Shown in pieces: positions 25,000 to 36,454 of a stretch of 64,000 bases of DNA. Position 1 is the first letter of the stretch. Each line of letters starts with the position of its first letter. The stretch is taken from NCBI GenBank assembly GCA_029747015.1, contig JAKOGI010000005.1, forward strand, positions 1,106,191-1,170,190, in the 5' to 3' direction. The translations under genes were made by a program, and so were the position numbers. The notes under the pieces were generated by a model. It did no database searches. It saw only the letters and a program-made list of their open reading frames with translations, and had not been told where the DNA came from. The stretch is from Carnegiea gigantea (Eukaryota > Streptophyta > Magnoliopsida > Caryophyllales > Cactaceae).

Positions 25000-27022
25000 G
25001 TTCGTTAGTTTGAAGTCTTATTGTTTGATTATCTTTGAATATCAGTCGCCTTTGTATTCACTATCTTGTTGATGTGATGAATGCTCTGTCATCAGGCAAT
25101 GTAACTGATGTCACTGACTTCAGTTGAAGTAAAAGATAAGAGTGTCAACTTATTAGCCCAACTTGGAAAATAAGGACTTAGAGCATTCGCAGCGCAGGGC
25201 ATGAAAGAGGAATGCGGGCTCCACGTTGACAAGTGTCGTAAAATGAAAGGAAAAGAAAAAAAGTGACACGCAGGCTCCCCGCGTGTAACTTTTGGCTTTT
25301 TAAAATATTTTTTTTGTTTTTTCTTTTTTTTGGAGTAAGTATATAATTTTTAAATGATTTAAAAAATAGGTTGTGTGTTATAAGGTGGGTCCATGATAAA
25401 TATTTTTATTGGATGATTAAAATTGGAGTTCCATAGGTTAGAAAAATGATAGAATGTAAGTTCCAAAATTGTGGAACTTTTGCTGACGTGACAGGCCAAA
25501 GTTTCAAAAACTGAAACTCTGGCTGGGAATGCTCTCAATCATTGTGTGGCTTGATTTTTGACTAGATTACGTTGGTGGATAATTAATTACAAGTTAGGTG
25601 GGGTGAATTAGGGTCCGTGTTGTACGTGGTTTAGCTGCATCACCGTGAACACAAGCTTGTCAAGAAGTTATCAATATTGTACAAGCACAAACGAGGAAGC
25701 TAAAATTTTGATCATCAAGGCATCGTTAATTTGTTTTCTTTTCCTGTCTTAATTAATTAGCACAATTTTTTTTTAATTTAATAACCTCGTGGACTATTTA
25801 TTTTTTTTTCCATAGATTATAAATTGTGAACAAATTAACTACTAGTACCGTTGCTATGAATTTATTATCCAAGGTATTGCGTAAACGAAGCTCATATCCA
25901 TGAAATGCGATTTAATTTTATTATCCAATATATTATCGTGTGAACAAACTCTCAGTACCGTCACTAATCTCCTTCTTTTGTTCTTATTTACGAAGGATAT
26001 GTATTATAGGCAACAAAAATTTAATAATCAAATGCATTTTTAATTACATGAAAGCAAATCGGCTAAATATTTAAGACCAAAAATTTCAAAATAACTGTGA
26101 AGTTAAAAAGGTGAATTGTTAAGCGGGCAATGAATTGGGTAAAACATCACCATAATCCACCCTTTTTGTCAAACCATACATCCGTTGTTTATATTTTTCA
26201 AATGTTCACCCACTTTTTTCGGTCAAATGAAATGTATATCTACCGAACGCATGCGAAATTGTCAAATTTAGCATGCAAATTTTTTTAATGTAAGGCTTTA
26301 CAATTTCATGGTATTGTACATATTCATTATACTATAGGCAAGTCACATGACACATCAAGTCATGACTTTTTTTTTTCTTTTTGAGCGATGCAAAAGAGGG
26401 TGTCTCATAATATATTAAAGAATAGAGAAATTGACTCCTATATTTATTAGGACGTCTACAACTCTATCAGATTATCAAAAATTGTAGGTGACAAGGTCTT
26501 ACCTCCCATCCAATTGAATCCAGCGCCACTGCAGCCAAATGATCTTAGTCGTTCCTTTCAACAACCCTATAAAATAATGACTTATGCATTTTTATGACTT
26601 ACTTGCATATTAATAACTTCTAATCCACATGTGGAATAAGGTTTTGTGAAATCGACATCAATATTCAACTCATCTCATGTGTTCACCATTCTCAAAGGAT
26701 TATAAAGAATTATTAAAATATTCTGCAGAACTTTAAATTTCAATAGAAGGTCGAGTCTTTTAATAATATCAAAAAGTTATCACCATATAATTTTGGGTAT
26801 AATATGAAAACATTGAAACTTCGTATAGTAGCATAATACCAAAAAAGAACATGCAATAGAAGCAAAGTTCCTTTGAACTCTAAGTCTTATTATTAGCACA
26901 AGACATGCGTATGAACCAATTGTTGATGAGTTTTCGACCACCTAAAATTGATTCAAAATTCCCAAAAAGTAGGGCATACTCAAGATACCACTTGTATAAT
27001 TGTTGCATCGGTCATCAGTAGT
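25000..27022. other. Intergenic region downstream of GDPD copy 3
   Basis: No gene is seen. It holds a MITE (25191-25534) and short remnants of GDPD intron 7 near 25548-25620. Duplicated GDPD upstream flank occurs near 26030-26200, similar to 8050-8350. The rest is AT-rich unique-looking sequence. Confidence 0.6.
25191..25534. mobile_element. MITE with GAGCATTCSCAGC ends
   Basis: Left end GAGCATTCGCAGCGCAGG and right end (reverse complement) GAGCATTCCCAGCCAGAG form inverted repeats. The flanks are TTA on the left and TCA on the right, so a 3-bp duplication with one later change is likely. It is inserted in the decayed intron 7 remnant of GDPD copy 3. No coding capacity. Confidence 0.7.
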
Positions 27023-27094
27023 TCCGTTGTAGTCTAGCTGGTTAGGATACTCAGCTCTCACCCGAGAGACCCGGGTTCGAGTCCCGGCAACGGA
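27023..27094 (+). tRNA. tRNA-Glu(CUC)
   Basis: A 72-nt cloverleaf: acceptor TCCGTTG pairs with CAACGGA, D-arm GTCTAGCTGGTTAGGAT, anticodon loop CTCTCAC (CUC, Glu), T-arm CCGGGTTCGAGTCCCGG. One anticodon-stem pair is disrupted (CTCAG against CCGAG). A T6 stretch at 27096-27101 can end Pol III transcription. It sits about 540 bp upstream of GDPD copy 4. Confidence 0.93.
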
Positions 27095-27636
27095 CTTTTT
27101 TACCCCCCGCATTCACATGCCCCCCCTTTTTTTTTTGGCCCTTTAATCAGTTTTTATTTGATTTTTGGTTGGTTTGAAAACTGATATGTTACCTGTGTTC
27201 TTCCCCAGTCGATGACTTGCTGGTGCAGTCCACTCCAATTATTGAGAGATGAAGGACTTCTGCACTGCCAATTTCTTGCTACGAATAATTTCTCTGTCCT
27301 CTTTTATTTGAGGGATTTAGAAAAATCTTCATTTTCCAATTTCCTACAATTTTCAACAGTCTCTCACAATCAGATAAAATGCTCAAAGGGAATATTCTCC
27401 AGCTTTAATTGCTTGATTCTCGGGCTCTACCCAGTTGATTATCCTCCAGTATTGTTTTTTTTCCTTTTAAAATTTAGTTTTGATAGTTGGGTACCAGTTC
27501 AGTAGCAATTTGAGTCTCAATCCAATTCAATTTTCTCAAATTTTGAGTTCAACTCAACATAAGAGCTGATCTGGGCTGTGCATATACACAATATTTGAGA
27601 CAGAGAGAGAGAAAGAGGGGAAGAAGAGCAGCCACC

Positions 27637-30600
27637 ATGACTAAACACTGTAAGTGCAAATACCCACATCTGTAATTAATCGATTTCGTTGATTTCGTTT
27701 TGTTTTTTTTTGGCATCATTCTTCATTTTTGTGGTGTTTCTTATAAATTTATGCTGCAAAATCATCAATCCTCTGGATTTTTCTAATTTTATCTTTGTTT
27801 AATTAAAGTGGTAGTCGATTAGTTGACCCAAAACTGATTTTAGTTGAATCTTTTATCATGTTTCTGCAATTTGTGCAAGTTTATTGAATGCTAGGTGTTG
27901 GGAAGAGCTAAAGATAAGAGTATGGTTGCCAATTTTTTGATATGCTTCCTTTAGTTTTTGCATTTAGTTATTAACCTCCTCAAAAATGAAATCTCCCTAT
28001 CAAGAGTTTAGCTCTGAAATGAGCATTCATGATATTATTGGTATAGCTCTAAATTTGCAGTGCTCTTGTCAAACTTCAACTGAACTAGTTTATCAACAAG
28101 GTTTAGGGATATGTCGATTGATGTTCTCAAGCACCTTATGCTGCAAGAACAGATTTTTAAGTTTGTGTTCCCCCTTCATTTTTCCTGATTAGTGAATCCT
28201 CAGCCATATTGACTTATATTACCTAGCCAGGAATCATCAAGAGTCACATGATGAATGTTTATGTGACTTCTTTTTTTTTTTTGGATAAATAATCCAATGT
28301 GCAGGTATTATGGCCTTTAGTCTTCTGCTACTGTTTGTTGGCTGTGGTGCTAGACCATTGAATCCGCTCCCTAGCAAAGAATATAAGGGTCCAAAGCAGC
28401 CCTTGCAAACTTCACGTCCATATAACATTGCGCATCGAGGCTCTAATGGAGAATTTCCAGAGGAAACTACTGCTGCATACCTGGTCTGTTTTGTATTTCT
28501 GGTTCTAGCGAAATGATGTGATGTGTCGTGTTTTTTGTAGTTGTATCAGTGACCTTTGTCTATTGAGATATCTTATTGCCTTTTGCTTTTGCTTTTGCTT
28601 TCTTGCCATTCGTTTTTGGCTTCAACAAACAAGTTAAAGTCTGACTATGACCTTTGAGTTCCTTGGCAATCGATAGTATCCCTCCTCCCAATGGCATCTT
28701 TGGTATTTGTATCCTTTCATGCTAATAGGAAAAGTCTAACTATAATGCTCAGTAAAAGCATTATTTATTGCATCAAAAATCTCGCGTATGTGCTGATTAT
28801 GAGCAAATAACCATAGTAGTTGACTGACTCGAATCTCGTCGCTGGAAACCAGACCCGACTTAAAACTGAAATTAAGAGGCCAACATGATTTTGACTAGAT
28901 CCAGATATAACTGAACTGAAGCTGTTTTAACCAGTGTTGGGTGTATTTTTCTTGACAAGCTTATCACTGAAGATGACGAATAGGTGCTAAACAGGGTATG
29001 AACTCCACCTGATCTAGCGTGAACATTTCGTGGAGCTGTGTTTGACCTGACCTGAACTCATACGTAAGCCATGTTGGTATTTTGTTTCCGTAGACATGAT
29101 GAGTTAGGGAATTGTTGCTGTTAAAATAGATCCCAGCTTTGCTTTTTCAGGTTGATGTTGCCGTAAATCCAGATCATCTTGATTTTGGTTTTTGATATGT
29201 GATTAGATTTCATTTCCCATTTCTTGATAACGTTTAATGTTTGGACTTACCATTAAGACGCTCTTGCAAGAACTAGGGAAAAGAAACATGCCATTTAAAG
29301 GTTGATGTTTTGGCAGAGAGCTATAGAAGAAGGCGCAGATTTCATAGAAACGGACATCCTAGCCACCAAGGATGGTGTATTGATATGTCATCATGATGTG
29401 AACTTGGATGACACCTCAGATATTGCCGACCACAAAGAGTTTGCGGACCGGAGAACGACTTATGAGGTTCAAGGAGTCAACATGACTGGCTATTTTGTTG
29501 GTACATAACAATACCATTCTGAAGCCTTCTACCCAGTTTATTATTTTATGGTCCACCCTTTCTTAAGTTGACAGTTGATGTTGGCATGGTTCATTATACA
29601 ATATCTTACTGAAATGAATTTTTTGTCATTTGCAGTCGATTTCACATGGAAGGAACTGCAAACTTTGAGAGCAACGCAGAGATTTGCTTTCAGGGATCAA
29701 CAATATAATGGTAAGATTTCTGGTATTGTCTTGCTGTGTGCTTTATCCACTTGACAGCCGAAAAGGCTTTTGCCTCGCTGATCTTTTCTGTTCATTGTCT
29801 CTTCAATGAGTACTTGCATATTGATTCATTTAAGTGTCCCTGTAGAAATGATCAATACTCTAGCATGGGAATGTTAATTGTCCATTTAAAGCTCCCATAA
29901 AGGCAAGATTTTCATTTTTTTTTTTTTTTAAAAGGTGAGATTGCGACCCTAGACATGTGCCCCTGTGCACGCACTGTCATTGAGTCTAAGTAGCATAACT
30001 ACTGATAGCTCTCTTCTTGTCAATGCATTTGGTACATATAAAGGTAACTTTTGCTTTTACTCTTGGTATTGCAGGAAAATTACCTATAATTACCTTTGAA
30101 GAGTACATTGCCATAGCTCTTGATGCTCCCAGAGTTGTCGGTATATATCCAGAGATAAAGAATCCCGTATTTATCAACAAACATGTATGTACCTTCATCT
30201 TGTATCACCTGTGGTAGTTGGACTTTGATTAGGAGTGTCCAACCCCTGCACTCATGCTCTTTGAAGAGTTTTGTCCCCCCCACCCCTCCCTTTTTAACTT
30301 CATTGTCGACTACTTCAGTGACTGTAAGAAGTGGTACTGTTTCTGAGTCTCGGGAACATTGTATTAGCCTCTGTTTAGTTATTTTCCGTGACATACAGAA
30401 AACTTCACTGTGTGGATGCTAGTGAATAGTATTTTTTAATTAGACAAGAGTTTGTTCACGTATTTGCCTTTATGATCCTTTTTGCGGCTTTCTTTGCTTC
30501 AGAGAGTGCATAAAATTATCAGTTATAAACAGCTACATGTTCTGAGCATAATAAGGAGGGAACAGATTTGCTGCTCGATTTGAGATTTCTGCTCAGACTT

Positions 30601-33086
30601 TTGTGATAGATTTTTTAAAATTCTGGTAATTGTATTTTGTCTACAAATGATCGCCGTACACATTTCTCTCTGTATAAACTGCAAGATTAACTTCATTATT
30701 TACATTCTTATCCTGCAGGTGAAGTGGCCTAAAGGGAAGAGATTTGAGGATGTCTTTGTGGACACACTTAAGAAGTATGGTTACAAAGGTTCATATTTGT
30801 CAAAAGATTGGCTAAAGCAGCCTTGTTTTATCCAATCATTTGCTCCAACATCGCTGGTGTATGTATCCAATCAGACAGACCTGCCTAAAATCTTCTTGAT
30901 CGATGACGTAACTGTGCTAACTGAAGATACCAACCAGGTCACATTCTTTGCATCTCTCTAAACCATGCTACTCCCTGTAATGCATGCTTGTTAATGGGGC
31001 GTGACAATGGCAACACCACCACCATCATGGTTCTAGCTGCAATTCATAGAAGGCTTAACGTGGACAGTTGATACTTGATAAAAGATTTAGTGACAAAATA
31101 GTGCGTATAATATAATCAGTAGCAGCGTTAGACACTAAAGAAATTTTGTGTGTACTACACTATTACTATGCTGACTACACCAAGTACGAGAATGACTATA
31201 ATAGTAGGCACTGTTATCATAAAAATGGACAATGCAATCAATTTGAATCATAAAACAAAAGGTTAACAAATTGAGATTTGAGAAATTAGTTGATACTTGA
31301 TAATCACCAGAGGAATGATCCATAGGATTTACCTCGCCTTCTATAGGTTTAAGGTTCAAATCCGACTAGAGGTATGGAGAATTTATCCTCATAAATGGCA
31401 GGCTAACTTCAACGATGGGTATAGTAACTGTGTAGTAGAGTGATAAGTTTGTACAGCTATGGCACCTCTATGAGATATTTTGGCCCATGGATTTTTTCTA
31501 ACTTGCTTCCCGTATATTCCTATTTTAAACTTTTTTGGGGGGAGGGGTGTTAGAAAGCGCTAATGTCTCCTGCGGGTGGAAATGCATATAAATCTTGGGA
31601 TCTTTATTCATGAAAATAATCATTGGTTTAACTCCGTTGGAGTTCATTTTGGCGTATACAGTAATGCTATTTTTCAAATGAGACAATCCCATGAGCTGAC
31701 CAGATTTGATCAGCATTTTCTTTTCTTCAGCCACTCACGTGGCCCAAAGTATCTTTTTTCCTATGTATTGCAACTCTCTTGCCTAACTACGACCTGTCCC
31801 ACAACAAGTCATACCTCTCTTTCCCCCGCCCTTCCTTCTCATTGATTACTCAAATTTTAAGTTGATGATGTGCAGACTTATTGGGAAATCACTTCGGATG
31901 CTTACTTGGACTATATTAGGAAGTATGTCGTTGGTATTGGACCCTGGAAGGATACGGTTGTTCCAGTGGTTAACAATTACCTTCAACAGCCTACAGATAT
32001 GGTAGCTAGAGCACATGCTCGTGGTTTGCAGGTGAGCTATTTTCGCCAATTTGAAGTAATATTGTTTGATTATCTTTAAAAATAAGGTAGCTTTCGTGTT
32101 CACTAACATGTTGATATGATAATGTTCTGCCAATGACTAATGTAACTAATGTGCCTATCCTTGGTTGAAGCAAAGATATGCTACTATTTTATTGGCCTAA
32201 CTTGGAGGTAAAGACTCGGTTACTGTAAGGATGAAGATTTTGCCCTTGGAACTGGATATGAAGCATGAAAATTAAATATATCATTGTAATGTAACTGCGT
32301 GAACTAGTTTATTGTCTCTCTATGAACCATCGCTTGACAGTCCAAAGACTTGTCTTAGCAAATGTGTCATCAGCTTCATGTTCGGTCTGCCTGATTTTGG
32401 ACCAGTCAAGGTAGGATGGTGGAGTCTTGACTGTGGGTCAGGTGGGGTCATTAAGGGTTTGTATTACAGTCCATTGCTTGACGTTTATAAGCTTGCCGAG
32501 AAAAACAAAGATGCTCTGCCAATGACAGTCCATTGCTTGACGTTTATTAAGAAATTTCAGGTCTGTGTGCTTGGGATCATCTCAACTTAGCTTTGACTCA
32601 AAGTTGCACTCCTGTGATTTGAGTGTAGGCTTGCATTGTTAGGGATAGGTAAACAAGTATAAGTCAGTTTTGCTAGTTCAGGATGAGTAATCCGTTTAGA
32701 AGAATGAATGACTAGTTACTGTTATGCTGTTTGAGTGATTCTTGCGATTTTAAGCCTCTTTAAGTGCTTCATTGAGCATACTCTTTGGATAATCTTTTCA
32801 AAACTTGAGCATGTTTCCTTACGATGTCTCCATGATATCAATCCAGGTGCATCCTTATACCTTCCGGAATGAGAACCAGTATCTGCACTTTGACTTCCAT
32901 CAAGATCCATACATTGAGTACGACTTCTGGATAAACAACATCGGTGTGGATGGCCTCTTTACAGATTTCACAGGTAGCCTGCACAATTTCCAAGAATGGA
33001 CCTCTCCTCTATCCCCTTTGCACGATGACAGTAATCCAACGAAGTTGGTGCATAAGATTGCAAAAATGCTGAAAAAGTACTACTGA
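27637..33086 (+). CDS. GDPD: Glycerophosphodiester phosphodiesterase (GDPD5/6-like), copy 4
   Basis: Eight exons: 27637-27649, 28305-28483, 29317-29500, 29636-29710, 30075-30184, 30719-30937, 31876-32031, 32847-33086. All have GT..AG borders and the first seven match copy 1 in length and phase; 391 residues. The start is in GCCACCATGA. A signal peptide (residues 5-20) precedes the catalytic domain: HRG at 48-50, E75 and D77 in DFIETDI, H90-D91. Conserved blocks include TFEEYIAIA, GIYPEIKNPVF, KKYGYKGSYLSKDWLKQP, QSFAPTSLVY, GIGPWKDT and GVDGLFTDFTGS. The C-terminus ends in KIAKMLKKYY, the more usual tail for the family. Likely role is breakdown of glycerophosphodiesters to glycerol-3-phosphate in the secretory pathway, vacuole or wall (family knowledge). 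Probably the most intact member of the cluster. Confidence 0.93.
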
Positions 33087-33266
33087 TAGCATCTTTAACC
33101 ATCATTTGAACGAAATGCTATTTCAGGGAGATTGTGTACAGTCATGGTTGTCTACATTCTCTTCCACTGTGATGAGTTAAGGAAGTTGGAAGAATCAGAA
33201 AGCAAAGTTTCAGAAAATTGTCTAAAGTGCCTATTGATGTTTCAATCTTTATATGTAAGACCGAAA

Positions 33267-33452
33267 GCAATAATATTATTTGTCTAAATTTCTTGTTCAG
33301 TGCAGTAACTGTATTGTCTCATCTCGACTCATATTTTAATCCAAAGCTGATTTAAACATGCAATAATATTATTTGTCTAAATTTCTTGTTCAGTGCAGTA
33401 TCTATTGATGTTTCCATCATTACTTTCTCTTCATTTTGACATACGTAAGAAC
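33267..33452. repeat. 93-bp tandem duplication in the 3' region of GDPD copy 4
   Basis: GCAATAATATTATTTGTCTA followed by AATTTCTTGTTCAGTGCAGTA occurs at 33267 and again at 33360, a period of 93 bp. The identical part is about 40 bp; the rest is diverged or replaced. Confidence 0.75.
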
Positions 33453-33928
33453 CTACATCCAATCTCAAGCATGAATAGGTTGTCTCAGGTACAATCCCCT
33501 TATTGTATACTCTCTCTTTTGAGATGAAAAATTCAAGGTATGGGTAGGACTGTCTACAAAAGTAGGTTACTGGGTTCTATTTAGGTACTTGTGTAAGCTG
33601 TCAATAAAAGTAAGCTCATATGTGGTCTCAAAAACCGTCGTCTTTATTGTAGAATTGAGTATCTTTTAGAGTACAAATTAAAATTTAATTTTTTAATTAT
33701 AAATTTGATAATGTCGAACAAATAAAAATAGAGTGAAATTGTTGTTATTGCGGATGCTTTTAAGCATGAAAATTATACATATCATTGCAATGTGACTACA
33801 AAAACTAGTTTATTGTTTCACCATGAGCCATTGCTTGATATGTCTCTCCAATAACTGATCATGAACCGGACCAAGTGGGAAGACGTATCTAAAATAGGAC
33901 AATTACATTTAGCAAATGCACTGTTTGC

Positions 33929-33929
<1 letters not shown>

Positions 33930-33992
<63 letters not shown>

Positions 33993-34003
33993 ATATATAT
34001 ATA
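33930..34003. repeat. (AT)n microsatellite
   Basis: About 74 bp of alternating AT with one TT interruption. The poly-Ile/Tyr frames on both strands are artefacts. Confidence 0.97.
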
Positions 34004-34988
34004 TTTGGTGTGGCTTGATTTTGGACTGGTCAAAGTAAGTTGGTGGAGTATCCTTCCAAATAAACTTTATTTTATAATATTATAACATGAGAATATATCT
34101 TTTTTAATTCATATCATAAAAATGTTATACGGCATGGTTTTTCACAATATCCATAAAAAGGTTGTTGCAGATGATATTTTACTACATAACTTTCAAGAGT
34201 TAAAAACCAATCAATCAATTTTTACTTTAAAATCACAAAGTATTGATCAAGACACTAAAACCACAACTATAACTCACGCACTTTAGAATTTATTATGGTT
34301 AACCTAATTTGCTTGTTGTTTAGTTTATAAGCATCCCTTTTTTCTTTTTATCATATGTCTTGCATTACCTTACATTAAAAAAAAAAAAAAGCCTCAAATA
34401 AAATGCTGAAGAAAATAATAATATATTAAAATATAAAAAAAGTATTAATTTAAAATCATTAATAATAAATATAAATGTTGTCACATTAACATGAAATTCC
34501 AGCCAAATATATCACCCATTGGTCTCGTCCTTCTTCTCCTCATGTGATAAACTTGCAAGTGGAAAAAAAGAAACTAGTTTTACTCCTGAATTCCAAATTT
34601 CAAGAGTGTTGTACCGAATGGAGTGATGGAAGAAAATTGCTTATTAATGTTGTTTTTTGAAAAATGAGAAGATCAATATTTTTGGGCATATAAATGCATG
34701 TAATAACGAACACATTTAATATGAATAAAATCGCTAATTAATTTTAATAGTGAATGAATGACAAAGTAAACCAATAATAGCTTGCCATTTCAACCTACTA
34801 CGCCACCTATATTATCTATATATCAGTCTTGATAATTAATCACTCAATTTAATATATAACTATATCCATGGATGCAATACAAACGTCTCAAAAAACAGAG
34901 ACAAATGAAGAAGTGACAAAAAGTTGTTTTGGTTGGTTAGTCAATTAGTTTCTTTTCAATGGACTTTTAGGTCTGGTGACCTTAATTA

Positions 34989-35412
34989 GGGCCATATTCG
35001 TTTGCTATTGGCTAGAATGATAGGTTACTTCCAAAATACACGCTAGATTAGTTGGGGGAAAAAAAAAGTTGACGGGGCAATACAGGGCTAATTTCTTCCG
35101 TGGGAAGGAACGAATATAGAATAAGAATGAACGGAATAGAGTGAGTATGAAACTACGAATAGAATGAAATAAGATGGGAATGAATGGACAGAGTGAGCAA
35201 GAATTGAATGAAATGAGATGGATTATTATTTTTTTTTCCTTCTTGCAAGAACGCAAAGGAATGAGAAGGAGCGGAAAATAATGGAAATGAGATTGTGAAA
35301 AAAGAATGAAATATTGACGTCGATGTGTGAAAATGAATGCAAAGGGGCGGATTTTTTTTTTTTTTTTAAAGAAATGAGAAAGAATTGAAGGGACTAGAAT
35401 GAAATGAGGCCC
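34989..35412. mobile_element. MITE rich in GAATGAA words, TTA target duplication
   Basis: The left end GGGCCATATTCGTTTG and the reverse complement of the right end, GGGCCTCATTTCATTC, are imperfect inverted repeats flanked by TTA at 34986-34988 and 35413-35415. The interior is rich in GAATGAAATGAGATGG-type repeats. No coding capacity. Confidence 0.6.
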
Positions 35413-36454
35413 TTAATTTCCACGAAAAAAATAAGCCGTAAATTGGATAGTCCAAAACTTGAATTTAAAACCAATTGTCATATCTTAGACAAATCATTTG
35501 TCACATCCTAGGTTTAATGATTGATACGAATTTTATTAGGTTTATTATCTAGTCTAACATTCATTTATAGGTATATATAGTTGTGTTTGGAAGAAAAAAT
35601 CATTTTAAACTTATGGATAAAAATTATGTTAGTTTAACATTAAAATGATGTGGTGGGTGCCAGTTAGCCTACCTTGTATTTATTCGGGAGTTGTTACGAG
35701 AGAGTTGGGGTCAAATCCTATCTACACCGGCATTTGCTCTTCATTTACTCCAAAAAAATAAATAAATGTGGCAATAAAAGAAGGAATTCCCGCCTTGTGA
35801 CAAGGAAATTCTAAAAATGCTAACACAAGTGGGTTCAAATAGTTTCATACTCATTATTCTTGAAAAAAAAAAGGACTTGAGTTTGAGTTTTGTAGATCGA
35901 GAAAATTTATGATGTAAGAGTTCCACGTCTTATGGGTCAATAGTAGTTCAATTCTGATGAAATTGAAACTAAAGTTTAAAATTAATTTTAAAAATTATAA
36001 TCAAGATAAAACAAAAAATAAATCAATGCACTATAATATATTTATTGACAAGAATATGCTTAGGGGAAATGCTCTATAATATATGGAAGGACAACATTGT
36101 AATTTCGTTCTGATTTAAAAACAGCTGAACATCCCGCTCTTTGAATTTTATTTTTAATTTTCAGGTTTAAATAATTCGCCCAACTTTTCAAAACTGAAAA
36201 CTTTTTGGGCGCTTTTTAATTTGCTAATGCTTCCCACCATTATACAACCCACCAATTCTCTCGCCTCTTTCTCCACTTTCAATCTACCTTTCAGTAGAGA
36301 AATCGCATCTGAATCTGGGTAATTCCACCATTTGAATCTTCAACCCACAATTCATTTCTACAGATTGATCGAATCCCACATCTGGGTCGTCACTAAAATG
36401 CGATTTTAATCCCCTTTTCTTGTTCAAATTTGATGCCCTAGGAGAGAGAAAAAC

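Larger units (their letters stand above)
32262..34050. repeat. Duplicated intron 7 segment of GDPD copy 4, in intron and 3' flank
   Basis: Sequence from about 32262 (GCATGAAAATTAAATATATC, then ACTAGTTTATTGTCTC and CTGATTTTGGACCAGTCAAG) recurs downstream of the gene at about 33763-34050 with the same order of blocks. The downstream copy is interrupted by an AT microsatellite. This shows a local direct duplication of about 0.3 kb spaced by about 1.5 kb. Confidence 0.7.
33087..36454. other. Intergenic region between GDPD copy 4 and UVI4-like copy A
   Basis: Holds the GDPD 3' region, local duplications, the AT microsatellite and a MITE (34989-35412). Otherwise AT-rich with no supported gene. The last 300 bp before 36455 form the promoter and leader of the UVI4-like gene A, with a pyrimidine-rich stretch near 36250-36290. 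Confidence 0.6.

Noticed and set aside
33818..34085. Ile-Tyr repeat open frames on both strands
   Set aside because: Produced by the AT microsatellite.
35005..35256. Minus-strand open frame of 83 codons
   Set aside because: Entirely inside the GAATGAA-rich MITE at 34989-35412.
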